From Microbacteriaceae bacterium (GTDB lineage Bacteria > Actinomycetota > Actinomycetes > Actinomycetales > Microbacteriaceae), in contig WQZN01000008.1 in the NCBI GenBank assembly GCA_009780695.1, positions 50,738-114,737 of the forward strand: DNA of 64,000 nt, read 5' to 3'. Made by a program: the position numbers and the translations under genes. The notes below the pieces were generated by a model. It saw nothing but the letters and a program-made list of their open reading frames with translations, was not told the origin of the DNA and searched no databases. Of the stretch, positions 7,845 through 16,863 are shown in pieces (the stretch's first letter is position 1; each line of letters starts with the position of its first letter).

Positions 7845-9536
7845 ATGACGTCGGCCGACAAGCCGTGGCTCGCGCACTACGCCCCGGGCGTGGTCGCCGA
7901 GATCGCGCCCGTGACAGACTCCCTGCCCCGCCTCATCGCCCGCACCGTCGCGGACTTCCCCCACGCGATCGCCCTCGACTTCCTCGGCGCGACGACGACC
8001 TACGCGAGACTCGGCGAGCTCATCGACCGCGCCGCCGAGGGCCTGCGCCGCCACGGCATCAAGCGCGGCGACCGCGTCGCGCTCGTGCTGCCGAACTGCC
8101 CCGAGCACATCGTCGCGTTCTACGCCGTGCAGCGCCTCGGCGGCGTGGTGGTCGAGCACAACCCGCTCTACACCGAGCGCGAGCTGCGCCATCAGTTCGA
8201 GGACCACGGCGCCCGCTTCGCGATCGTGTGGCAGAAGATGGCGCAGAAGATCCTCGACCTGCCGGCCGACCTCGGCGTCGACACCGTCATCGCGGTCGAC
8301 ATCGCGCAGGGCCTGCCCGCGTCCAAGCGCCTCGCGATGAAGCTGCCGGTGAAGGCCGCGCGCGAGGCCCGCGAGAAGATGTGGGGGCCGCTGCCCAAGG
8401 GGGCGATCGCGTGGGCATCGCTGCTGAAGTCGCCGCGCATCGCCGACACGCAGCCGCGGCCCGAGGCATCCGACCTCGCCGTCATCCAGTACACGAGCGG
8501 CACGACCGGCACCCCCAAGGGCGCGATGCTCACGCACGCGAACCTGATCTCGAACACCCTGCAGTGCCAGGCGTGGATCCCCGACGTGAAGCGCGGCAAC
8601 GACGTCGTCGTCTATGCGATGCTGCCCGTCTTCCACGCCTACGGCCTGACCCTCGGCCTCACCTTCGCGATGTCGATGGGCGCGCGGCTCATGGTGTTCC
8701 CGAGCTTCGACCCCGACCAGGTGCTCGCCGCCACCAGGAAGCACCCCGCGACCTTCCTGCCCGCGGTGCCCCCGATCATCGACCGGCTGCTGAAGCGGTC
8801 GGCGGAGACCGGCATTCCCCTCACCGGCATCGAGATCGGCGTGTCGGGCGGGATGTCCCTCGACACCTCTCTGATCGCGAAGTGGGAGCAGGCCACGGGC
8901 GGCATCCTCGTCGAGGGCTACGGGCTCAGCGAGACCAGCCCGATCCTCATGATCAACCCGCTCACCGACGAGCGCCGTGCCGGCAGCATCGGCCTGCCCG
9001 TCTCGTCGACGGATGTGAAGATCGTCTCGCGCGACGAAGACGCGCGCGAACAGCCCGCCGGCGCGGAGGGCGAGCTCGCGGTGCGCGGCCCGCAGGTGTT
9101 CCAGGGCTACTGGAACCGCCCGGAGGAGACCGCGGCGGTGCTGCGCGACGGCTGGTTCCACACGGGCGACGTCGCGACGATCGACGAGAACGGCTTCATC
9201 TCGATCGTCGACCGCATCAAGGAGCTCATCATCACGGGCGGCTTCAACGTCGCGCCGAGCGAGGTCGAGGAGGCCGTGGTCGCCCTCGACGGCGTCGTGG
9301 ACGCCGCGGTGGTCGGCCTGCCCGACCCGCATTCGGGCGAGCGCGTGGTCGCCGCCGTCGTGATGCGCCCCGGTGCGCCGTTCGACCCCGAGGCGATGCG
9401 CGCCGCCCTGCGCTCGCAGCTCACGCCGTACAAGGTGCCGCGCGAGTTCCACCAGCTCGACGAGCTGCCCCGCAACATGATCGGCAAGGTGCTGCGCAAG
9501 AAGGTGCGCGAGCAGCTCGCCGACGCGGCCGGGTGA
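7845..9536 (+). CDS. Long-chain fatty acid--CoA ligase / AMP-binding enzyme
   Basis: YTSGTTGTPKGAMLTH, GWFHTGDVATID, IKELIITGGFNVAPSEVEE motifs. Confidence 0.92.
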   Translation: MTSADKPWLAHYAPGVVAEIAPVTDSLPRLIARTVADFPHAIALDFLGATTTYARLGELIDRAAEGLRRHGIKRGDRVALVLPNCPEHIVAFYAVQRLGGVVVEHNPLYTERELRHQFEDHGARFAIVWQKMAQKILDLPADLGVDTVIAVDIAQGLPASKRLAMKLPVKAAREAREKMWGPLPKGAIAWASLLKSPRIADTQPRPEASDLAVIQYTSGTTGTPKGAMLTHANLISNTLQCQAWIPDVKRGNDVVVYAMLPVFHAYGLTLGLTFAMSMGARLMVFPSFDPDQVLAATRKHPATFLPAVPPIIDRLLKRSAETGIPLTGIEIGVSGGMSLDTSLIAKWEQATGGILVEGYGLSETSPILMINPLTDERRAGSIGLPVSSTDVKIVSRDEDAREQPAGAEGELAVRGPQVFQGYWNRPEETAAVLRDGWFHTGDVATIDENGFISIVDRIKELIITGGFNVAPSEVEEAVVALDGVVDAAVVGLPDPHSGERVVAAVVMRPGAPFDPEAMRAALRSQLTPYKVPREFHQLDELPRNMIGKVLRKKVREQLADAAG

Positions 9537-9540
9537 CCGC

Positions 9541-10185
9541 ATGACGGCGACCGACCCGCGGCCGAGCAGCCTCGCCACGCGACGCGTCGTGATCATGCTC
9601 GCCGTGGGCGCGGTGTGCGCAGTGGTCACGGGCATCACGAGCTCGTGGTGGTACGCCGGCGTCGCCGGCTGGCTCGCCGCGTGCATCCTCTACATCGCCT
9701 GGGTCTGGGTGCACCTGTGGCCGCTCGACGCACGCGCCATGCGGAGCCACGCCACCCGCGAGGACCCCGGCATCGTGGTGAGCGACCTGCTCATCCTCGG
9801 CGCGAGCGTGGCATCCCTCGTCGCGGTCTCGCTCGTGCTCATCCGCGCGTCGCACCTACCGCAGCCGCAGCACGGCCTCGTCAGCGGGCTCGCGCTCGCG
9901 AATGTCGCGCTGTCCTGGTTCCTGATCCACACGCTGTATGCGCAGGGCTACGCGCGTTCCTACTACGCACCGCCGGAAGGCGGCATCGACTTCGCGACGC
10001 AGGACGACAGCGACCCCGTGTTCAGCGACTTCGCCTATCTCGCGCTCGATCTCGGGATGACCTACCAGGTCTCCGACACCACGCTGCGCTCGATGCGGCT
10101 GCGGCGCCTCGTCATGTGGCACTCGCTGCTGTCCTACGTGTTCGGCACGGCCATCCTGGCCACCGCGATCAACCTCGTGGTGTGA
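9541..10185 (+). CDS. DUF1345-type membrane protein
   Basis: Four TM segments and YAQGYARSYY..PPEGGIDF, typical of DUF1345. Confidence 0.75.
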   Translation: MTATDPRPSSLATRRVVIMLAVGAVCAVVTGITSSWWYAGVAGWLAACILYIAWVWVHLWPLDARAMRSHATREDPGIVVSDLLILGASVASLVAVSLVLIRASHLPQPQHGLVSGLALANVALSWFLIHTLYAQGYARSYYAPPEGGIDFATQDDSDPVFSDFAYLALDLGMTYQVSDTTLRSMRLRRLVMWHSLLSYVFGTAILATAINLVV

Positions 10186-10203
10186 CCGCAGGCAGGCGGG
10201 CGC

Positions 10204-10620
10204 TCAGCGCTTGTTGCGGGCGCTGCGCTTGGCGATCGGGCCGACGATGGCGCGCCAGCCGAGCAGGAAGACGCCGAGCGAGATCGAGGCGACGATGACG
10301 AAGGCGAACGCGATGCCCTGGCCGGAGACCACCCGCAGGACCATGCCCACGGCGACCGTGAGCACCCACACCGGGATGCCGACGCGCACGAGGGCGAACG
10401 GCCGACGCCAGGCGCCGGTCACGAGCCACCCGAGCAGCGTGCCGACGAGGAACGGCCACGCGGTGGTCGCGACGCCCCCGAACGCGATGCCCTCGCCGTG
10501 CGAGAGGCGGCCGATGATCGTGAAGACGAGGACCAGCACGACATCCAGCACGACCGAGAGCAGCACCCAGCGGGAGTAGTCGACGTGTGCGGATGCCTGG
10601 CGCTGCGGTGCTGAGCTCAT
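10204..10620 (-). CDS. DUF3054-type membrane protein
   Basis: Small 4-TM protein, VDVVLVLVFTIIGRLSHGEG. Confidence 0.75.
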   Translation of the reverse strand: MSSAPQRQASAHVDYSRWVLLSVVLDVVLVLVFTIIGRLSHGEGIAFGGVATTAWPFLVGTLLGWLVTGAWRRPFALVRVGIPVWVLTVAVGMVLRVVSGQGIAFAFVIVASISLGVFLLGWRAIVGPIAKRSARNKR

Positions 10621-10624
10621 GGTG

Positions 10625-12190
10625 TCAATCCTGGCCTAGTCGGGCTGTGTGCGCCGCGGGTGCCGCCACGTCGAGGAAGCCGGTGAAGACCAGCTCGCGC
10701 ACGCGCGGCAGGAGGTCGGCGCGCAGCTCGGCGGCATCCACCTCGAACAGGGCCGCGATCGCATCGCTGATCTGGCCGACGGTCAGCTCGCCGTCGCACG
10801 CGCCGACGAGCCCCGACAGAGCCGGGTCGACCTGCAGCGCGCGGCCGAAGCCCGCACCCTGGTGCAACGTGATGATCGTGGGGTTCTCGTCGCCGGGCCA
10901 CGAGTGACGCTCTTCCGTGACGTCGCGCGGAACGACGAGGTGCAGCTCGGCGAGTTCGGCATCCTCAAGACCCGCGATCGCGTCGTGCACTGCGAGGGCC
11001 CGCCCGATGTGCTCGCCGAGGCCCGCCGGGTTGCTGCCGCTCGTCTCGACCTGCTCGATGCGGGTGAGGGGCGCGGATGCCTCATCCTCAGGCCGGCGCA
11101 GGGTGAGGTACCCGAAACCGACGTAGCCGACCCCGCGCGCGGCGAAGTCGGCGAGCCACTCGGCGTACCACCGGTCGTACTCGGGGTCGCCCGGGCGGGT
11201 GCCGCCGTCGCGGATCCACGTCTCGGCGTAGCGCGGCGCGTCCTGCAGCTCGCGTTCGACGGCCCACAGGTCGAGGTCGCCCGTCCAGTCGCGCACGCGG
11301 TCGAGGCCGTCGTGGTCGGCGCGGTATTCCCAGTTGCCGAGCAGCTGCGCGACGCCGCCGGGTTCGAGGTGGTCGGCGATGCCCTCGACCACGCGCTGCA
11401 CGAGTTCGTCGCCGACGAAGCCGCCGTCGCGGTACTCGTACTCGGGCACGTCGTCGACGCGCGGCGTGATCACGAACGGCGGGTTGCTCACGATGTGCCC
11501 GAAGCGCTCGCCGGCGACCGGTTCGAACAGACTGCCGAGGCGGAACTCGACGTTGTCGATGCCGTTGAGCGCCGCGTTGAAGGCGGCGTAGGCGAGCGCC
11601 GGGGCGGAGATGTCGGTCGCGATCACGCGGCGCGCGTGGCGCGAGACGTGCATGGCCTGGATGCCGCAGCCGGTGCCGAGATCGAGGGCGAGCTCGACAT
11701 CCCGCGGCACGATCAGGCCCGACAGGGTCGTGGACGCCCCGCCGATGCCGAGCACGTGCTCGGGGCCGAGCGCGTGGCCGAGCGCCAGCTCGCCGAGGTC
11801 GCTCGCGACCCACCACTCGGCCGCGCCGAGCGCGTCGGTGAAGGCGTAGGGGCGCAGGTCGACGAGCGGCTCAAGGCCGTCGTCGGCGCGCAGCTCGACG
11901 AGACCGAGGGCGGCCGCCCCGTCGGCGCCGAGCGTCGGCAGGGCGGCGTCGAGCTCGTCGGCGCCGACCGCGAGGCCGAGCACGAAGGCCCACGCGAGCG
12001 TGCCGGCCGGGGCGATCTCACCGGCGGCGCGGCTCGACGCGAGCTCACGCTGGGCGGGAAGGCGGTGGGAGCGGCTCAGCGCTCCCCCGGCGGCGTCCGA
12101 CCACAGCCCCCTCACGGTGTCGACCGTGAAGTCGGCGGCGGCGAGGTCGGCGCGAAGGCCGGCGATGAGATCGGCGTCGAGCGTGGGCAC
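10625..12190 (-). CDS. Class I SAM methyltransferase (HemK/PrmC-like, two-domain)
   Basis: LDLGTGCGIQAMHVSRHARRVIATDISAPAL and SNPPFVITP motifs. Confidence 0.85.
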   Translation of the reverse strand: MPTLDADLIAGLRADLAAADFTVDTVRGLWSDAAGGALSRSHRLPAQRELASSRAAGEIAPAGTLAWAFVLGLAVGADELDAALPTLGADGAAALGLVELRADDGLEPLVDLRPYAFTDALGAAEWWVASDLGELALGHALGPEHVLGIGGASTTLSGLIVPRDVELALDLGTGCGIQAMHVSRHARRVIATDISAPALAYAAFNAALNGIDNVEFRLGSLFEPVAGERFGHIVSNPPFVITPRVDDVPEYEYRDGGFVGDELVQRVVEGIADHLEPGGVAQLLGNWEYRADHDGLDRVRDWTGDLDLWAVERELQDAPRYAETWIRDGGTRPGDPEYDRWYAEWLADFAARGVGYVGFGYLTLRRPEDEASAPLTRIEQVETSGSNPAGLGEHIGRALAVHDAIAGLEDAELAELHLVVPRDVTEERHSWPGDENPTIITLHQGAGFGRALQVDPALSGLVGACDGELTVGQISDAIAALFEVDAAELRADLLPRVRELVFTGFLDVAAPAAHTARLGQD

Positions 12191-12240
12191 GGGTCGATCC
12201 TCCCATGCCCCCGCTCGACGCCGCGGGGCGCAGGCCGCGC

Positions 12241-12651
12241 TCAGGCGGGCGTCGGCGCCGAGGTCGAACGCGCGCGCACGGTCGCCTCGAGCAGCGCGCT
12301 CGACTGGATCGCGCCCATCAGCGGCAGCACGAGCACACGGCCGAAGCGCGCGCAGGGGTGCCGCGAGCCGATCTCGACGGCCGTCTCGAGGTCGGGCGCG
12401 TTGATGAGGTCGAAGCCCGCGAACCATTCCTTGAACTCCGCGACCGGGGCATCCGTCACGGTCACCTCGCCCGCGCGTTTCGTGACGAGCCGCGCGTCGT
12501 CGCGGGTGGTGAGACGCTCGCCCATCACACGGATGTCGGTCGGGTCGACGCTGGCGAGCCAGTCGCCGATGTCGTCGGATTCGGCGTTCCACGGCTCGCC
12601 GTCGGGCGCATCGGTGTACAGCAGCAGGTACTGCTGGGTCACGTCGGTCAT
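12241..12651 (-). CDS. YCII-related (DGPF-family) protein, paralog 1
   Basis: MTDVTQQYLLLYTD...VTDAPVAEFKEWFAGFDL; C-terminal extension. Confidence 0.75.
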   Translation of the reverse strand: MTDVTQQYLLLYTDAPDGEPWNAESDDIGDWLASVDPTDIRVMGERLTTRDDARLVTKRAGEVTVTDAPVAEFKEWFAGFDLINAPDLETAVEIGSRHPCARFGRVLVLPLMGAIQSSALLEATVRARSTSAPTPA

Positions 12652-12685
12652 GATGCCTCCTTGTGTTTGCTTGCTTGCGTTCTGG

Positions 12686-13057
12686 TCAGTCGTTCGGGTT
12701 CGCGTCGGCGGCGTCGAAGTCGCGCGCCGGAATGACGACGAGGCTCCCGATGCGGGCCGAGGGGTGCTTCGCGAGCATCGCGAGGGCGTGATCCATGTCA
12801 TCGGCCTCGATCCACTCGGCGCCCATGAACCACTCCTTGAGCTCGGCGAGCGGCGCGTCGTTCACGATCGTCTCGCCACCGCGCACCGCGATCTCACGGG
12901 CGGTGTCGCGGCCCGAGACGGGCTGGCCGTTGGGCTCCCACCCGGCGGGGCTCTCGCGGAGGGCGAGCCAGGCATCCATCGCCGGTTGGTCGATCGCGTC
13001 GTCCCAGTCGGGCGCGGCCGCATCGGTGAGGTGCAGCACGAGGAACTTCTGCTTCAC
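12686..13057 (-). CDS. YCII-related (DGPF-family) protein, paralog 2
   Basis: MKQKFLVLHLTD...VNDAPLAELKEWFMGAEW. Confidence 0.8.
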   Translation of the reverse strand: MKQKFLVLHLTDAAAPDWDDAIDQPAMDAWLALRESPAGWEPNGQPVSGRDTAREIAVRGGETIVNDAPLAELKEWFMGAEWIEADDMDHALAMLAKHPSARIGSLVVIPARDFDAADANPND

Positions 13058-13082
13058 GGTCTCGTCCTCGTCGCTCTGGGCC

Positions 13083-13439
13083 TCAGGCCTGGTCCCAGGG
13101 CAGCGGCACGTTGGGCAGGATGTACAGCTTCTCGGCGTGCGCCGAGGGGTGCTTCGCCATGAGTGCCGCCGCGTCTTCCATCGACTCGGCCTCGATCAGG
13201 TCGAAGCCGAGGAACCACTCCTTGAACTCGGGGAACGGGCCGTCGAGCACGGCCGTCTCGCCGTCGCGGACGACGACCGCCTTCGCGGCCTCGCGGCCGG
13301 CGACCGGCGAGCCGGCACGCGTGGCGCCCGTGCGCTGTCCGTTCTCGATCCATGCGGTGAGAGCCGGAACGTCGGTGGCGTCGTCCCATTCCTCGCCGTC
13401 CGCTGCGCTCATGTGCAGCACCAGGTACTGAGTCATCAC
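13083..13439 (-). CDS. YCII-related (DGPF-family) protein, paralog 3
   Basis: MTQYLVLHMSA...VLDGPFPEFKEWFLGFDL with canonical DGPF. Confidence 0.85.
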   Translation of the reverse strand: MMTQYLVLHMSAADGEEWDDATDVPALTAWIENGQRTGATRAGSPVAGREAAKAVVVRDGETAVLDGPFPEFKEWFLGFDLIEAESMEDAAALMAKHPSAHAEKLYILPNVPLPWDQA

Positions 13440-14671
13440 TTCTCCTTCTCGTCGTCGAGTCGGCGCGACTGCGCCTCGAGCCAGCGCCGCTCGGCGGCGT
13501 TGGCGGCTTTCATGCCCGCTTCGGCATATGTCCGGGCGGCCTCGTCGAAGGCGCCTGCGCGCTCGAGCAGCCCGGCCCGCACCGACAGCAGTCGGTGGCC
13601 CCGGGCGAGGCGCTCGTCGCCGTCGAGCAGCGCGAGCTCAGCGAGTCCGGCGAGCGGCCCGCGGGCCATGCCCACGGCGACCGCGCGGCCGAGGGATGCC
13701 GCGGGCCCCGGCTGCAGTTGCACGAGCACGTCGTAGAGGCCCAAGATCTGCCGCCAGTCCGTCGCGTCGGCGTGGGCCGCGGCCGCGTGCACCGCGGCGA
13801 TGGCGGCCTGCACGCTGAGCGAGGTCGCGGGGCCTGCGGCGAGGGCGGATGCCGCGAGCTCTCGCCCCTCGGCGAGCTTCGCCGCGTCCCACAGCGCCCG
13901 ATCCTGCTCGGGCAGCGGAATCGGCAGGCCGTCGGCGTCGGTGCGCGCCTCGGTGCGGGCGTCCGTGAGCAGCATGAGCGCGAGCATCGCTGTGGTGTCG
14001 GCGTCACTCGGTACAGCACTGTGCAACATCCGCGCGAGGCGGACCGACTCGGCGATCAGTTCGCCGTGCACGGGCAGTTCGCCGTCCGCCGGGGCGTAGC
14101 CCTCGTTGAACATCAGGTACAGCGCGATGCGCACCGATTCGGCGCGCTCGGCGATCAGTGCCGGCGTCAGCTCGCCGAACGCACGCCCCGCCTCGTCGAT
14201 CGTCTTCTTGGCGCGGCTGATGCGCTGGCCCATGGTCGGCTCGGGCACGTAGAAGGCCGCTGCGATCTGGCCCGTGGTGAGCCCGCACACGGCGCGGAGC
14301 GTGAGAGCGACGCGCGAGGCCGGCTGCAGAGCCGGGTGGCAGCAGAGGGCGAGCAGGGCGAGGGAGTCGTCGATCGCCGAGGCCGCCGAGCCCGGCGCGT
14401 CGAGCACGGCGTCGCGTTCCTCGCGGGCGTGGCGCGAGACATCCGCCCGCACCGCGTCGATGTAGCGGCGGCGCGCGACCGTCAGCAGCCACGCGCGCGG
14501 GTCGCGGGGCGCACCCGACTTCGGCCACGCGACCGACGCCTCGAGCAGCGCTTCCTGCACGGCGTCCTCGCAGTCGGCGAGGTTGCCGTAGCGACGCACG
14601 AGTGCGGCGGTGACGAGCGGGATGACGGCGCGCACGTTCGCATCGAAGATCGTCTCGATCGCCTCGGTCAT
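13436..14671 (-). CDS. RNA polymerase sigma factor, ECF42-like with long C-terminal extension
   Basis: FDANVRAVIPLVTAALVRRYGNLADCEDAVQEAL; FNEGYAP...; TPR-like C-terminal region; next to DGPF genes. Confidence 0.88.
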   Translation of the reverse strand: MTEAIETIFDANVRAVIPLVTAALVRRYGNLADCEDAVQEALLEASVAWPKSGAPRDPRAWLLTVARRRYIDAVRADVSRHAREERDAVLDAPGSAASAIDDSLALLALCCHPALQPASRVALTLRAVCGLTTGQIAAAFYVPEPTMGQRISRAKKTIDEAGRAFGELTPALIAERAESVRIALYLMFNEGYAPADGELPVHGELIAESVRLARMLHSAVPSDADTTAMLALMLLTDARTEARTDADGLPIPLPEQDRALWDAAKLAEGRELAASALAAGPATSLSVQAAIAAVHAAAAHADATDWRQILGLYDVLVQLQPGPAASLGRAVAVGMARGPLAGLAELALLDGDERLARGHRLLSVRAGLLERAGAFDEAARTYAEAGMKAANAAERRWLEAQSRRLDDEKEK

Positions 14672-14771
14672 GGCCGCTCCTTCCCTGTGATCAGCACGTT
14701 CAGCAACGCTGTCACAGAGGGGTCGGAGCCGTCACCCGGCTTTCGACACGGGCGCCGACCGACTCGCCCGA

Positions 14772-15284
14772 TCAGTCGGTCTTCGGCTGCGGGGCCGAGA
14801 TCTGCGCCCACCATTCCTCGACGCGGCGCGCGGACTCGTCCGAGCTCAGGTCGTCTGTGCGGCACATCACGGCCCAGCGGCGGCCGAAGGGGTCGACGAA
14901 GGCGGCGAAGCGGTCGCCGGAGACGAAGTCGGACGGCTGCTCCTTGACCTCGGCGCCGAGTTCGGCCGCGCGGGCGACCGTGGCGTCGACATCCGTCACG
15001 TAGATGACGATCGAGTTCGTGATGCCGGACGCCGCGCGATCGGGCGCGACCAACCCGAAGTCGGGCATCGGGTCGGAGATCTGCAGCCGGCCGGCGCCGC
15101 CGAAATCGAGCTCGGCCTGGCCGATGTACGGCTCGCCGTCGTCGCTGATCGCCTCGAGCCGCAGCACGACCGTCGCGCCGAACACGGCCACGTAGAAGTC
15201 GATCGCCGCGGCCGCGTTCTCGACGACGATGTAGGGCGTCAGCGCCGTGTAGCCTGTGGGTCGCCCGTTCTCCGCGTAGGTCAT
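14772..15284 (-). CDS. VOC family / glyoxalase-like protein
   Basis: YTALTPYIVVENAAAAIDFYVAVFGA...VDPFGRRWAVMCRT; TACTCT-N6-ATG. Confidence 0.85.
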   Translation of the reverse strand: MTYAENGRPTGYTALTPYIVVENAAAAIDFYVAVFGATVVLRLEAISDDGEPYIGQAELDFGGAGRLQISDPMPDFGLVAPDRAASGITNSIVIYVTDVDATVARAAELGAEVKEQPSDFVSGDRFAAFVDPFGRRWAVMCRTDDLSSDESARRVEEWWAQISAPQPKTD

Positions 15285-15380
15285 GCGGCCAGAGTAGGCG
15301 GGGGGCGGATGTCGCGTCCAGGCATCCCCGAAGCCCCACCCCTCTCGCGCGCCGCCCGCGCGCCCCGCTAGCTTGTGCGC

Positions 15381-15836
15381 ATGACCGCAGCCATCACCTT
15401 CGACCACATCGGCCTCGTGGTCGACGACCTCGAGACGGTCGCCGCCTTCTTCACGGGCCTCGGCTTCACGCGCGACGACCTCGGCGAATCGAGCGGCGAC
15501 TGGGTCGACCGCATCGTCGGCCTGCCGGGCACCGTCGAAGACCTCGTGCTCATCTCGGCGCCCGACGGCAGCGGGCACATCGAGCTGACGAAGTTCCGCT
15601 CGCCGGCCTCCCTCGGCACGCCCGTCGACCTTCCGTCGAACGCGTACGGCCTGCGCCACATCGCGTTCCGCGTGCGGGATGTCAAGGCCACGGCCGCGCT
15701 CGCGAAGGAGCTCGGCTACGACCTGGTCGGCGAGGTCGTCGACTTCCGCAACCTGTTCCGCCTCGCCTACGTGCGCGGCCCGGAGGGCCTGATCCTCGAA
15801 CTGACCGAGGACCTCAACGCCCTCCCTGAGGCGTAG
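15381..15836 (+). CDS. VOC family / glyoxalase-like protein
   Basis: ITFDHIGLVVDDLETVAAFFTGLG...GPEGLILELTEDL; TAGCTT-N6-ATG supports the 15381 start. Confidence 0.85.
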   Translation: MTAAITFDHIGLVVDDLETVAAFFTGLGFTRDDLGESSGDWVDRIVGLPGTVEDLVLISAPDGSGHIELTKFRSPASLGTPVDLPSNAYGLRHIAFRVRDVKATAALAKELGYDLVGEVVDFRNLFRLAYVRGPEGLILELTEDLNALPEA

Positions 15837-15887
15837 GAAGCTCGCCTCGGTGCAAGCCTGGATCCGCCCGCGGCGGCGCCTGAGTCA

Positions 15888-16232
15888 TCAGAGATCGAGG
15901 AAATCACCGAGCCACGCCCGCACCGAGGCAAGGCACTCGCTCGACACCATGCCGGCGACACCGGTCAACCGATCGCGGGAGAGGGTCCGCGGCTGCTCGG
16001 TCATGATCCACGACGGTCGCTCCAGCCCGGCCGGGCCGATCACGCGCACATGGTTCGGCCAACCACGATCGGTCGTCGTGATCGGCAGCGCGATGACGAG
16101 CGTGGTGACCGCGTCGAGATACCCGGCGGAGGCGACCACCAGGACCGGCCGATGCCCGCCCTGCTCTCGCCCGCGCACCGGCTCGAGCGCGGCCCAGGCG
16201 ACCACGCCGGGCGCGAGTTCGAGGTCGGTCAC
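15888..16232 (-). CDS. PemK/MazF-like endoribonuclease toxin
   Basis: LAPGVVAWAALEPVRGREQGGHRPVLVVASA...LVIALPITTT; GTG start overlaps the antitoxin stop (GTGA). Confidence 0.85.
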   Translation of the reverse strand: MTDLELAPGVVAWAALEPVRGREQGGHRPVLVVASAGYLDAVTTLVIALPITTTDRGWPNHVRVIGPAGLERPSWIMTEQPRTLSRDRLTGVAGMVSSECLASVRAWLGDFLDL

Positions 16233-16465
16233 CGGGGGGCGTCGGTCAGCTCGACGTGCTCCCACTCCGCGGATTCCGTCGCATGCGACGCGGCATCCGC
16301 GGACGAGGTTTGTGCGACGGCGGCCTTCAGTGAGCTCAACCGCCATCTCCGGTCTTCGGCGTCTGCCAGCTGAGCGAGATGGGCGCCGAGGGTAAGGCCG
16401 TCACGCGCAGCCTGAGCCTTGAGCCGGTCGCGGAGCTCGTCGGTCACCTTAATGGTGGTTGTCAT
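16229..16465 (-). CDS. Antitoxin partner of MazF-like toxin (ribbon-helix-helix-like)
   Basis: MTTTIKVTDELRDRLKAQAARDGLTLGAHLAQL; 4-nt overlap with toxin gene. Confidence 0.8.
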   Translation of the reverse strand: MTTTIKVTDELRDRLKAQAARDGLTLGAHLAQLADAEDRRWRLSSLKAAVAQTSSADAASHATESAEWEHVELTDAPR

Positions 16466-16479
16466 ACTCTCAGTATGAC
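16461..16479. promoter_or_regulatory. Candidate autoregulatory operator, perfect palindrome on the antitoxin start codon
   Basis: GTCATACT-CTC-AGTATGAC. Confidence 0.65.
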
Positions 16480-16504
16480 TCACGGGTGTCGCTGCCGGGT
16501 CGGG

Positions 16505-16774
16505 TCAGGAGCCCTTCTGGGGCCGTTCCGACTTCGGCAGGTGTCTGCGCTCGGAACGGCTGAGCTGCGTGGCCCCGGGCAGACCCTTCGGGGGCCGCCC
16601 GCTGTACCAGAGCCCGGTCTCCTCGAACCACTGCAGCTTGCGATGGTGTTCGTCCAGCGCCGTGCGCACGGCGATCTTGATGACACCGTAGAGCGCCCAC
16701 ATGACGAAGGCGATCACGACGAGGTAGAACAACCAGCCCGAAAACAGACCGGTGATGAGAACCCACTGGCGCAC
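16505..16774 (-). CDS. Small membrane protein of unknown function
   Basis: MRQWVLITGLFSGWLFYLVVIAFVMWALYGVIKIAVRTALDEHHRKLQWFEETG. Confidence 0.6.
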   Translation of the reverse strand: MRQWVLITGLFSGWLFYLVVIAFVMWALYGVIKIAVRTALDEHHRKLQWFEETGLWYSGRPPKGLPGATQLSRSERRHLPKSERPQKGS

Positions 16775-16814
16775 GATGCTCCGTTCCCGACTGAGGTGAT
16801 CTCAACCTAGCGCC

Positions 16815-16849
16815 AAGAAAGGCCTGAGCGGATGCCCAGGCCTTTCTTA
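16815..16849. terminator. Terminator hairpin upstream of the toxin-antitoxin/small-protein genes, downstream of gatB
   Basis: AAGAAAGGCCTGAGCGGATGCCCAGGCCTTTCTT; A/T tracts on both flanks. Confidence 0.8.
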
Positions 16850-16863
16850 CTTTCAACCGGTCG

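Noticed and set aside
10649-13162. 837-aa plus-strand ORF across the methyltransferase and YCII genes
   Set aside because: Antisense shadow ORF; the minus-strand genes have strong motifs (GTGCG, NPPF, KEWF).
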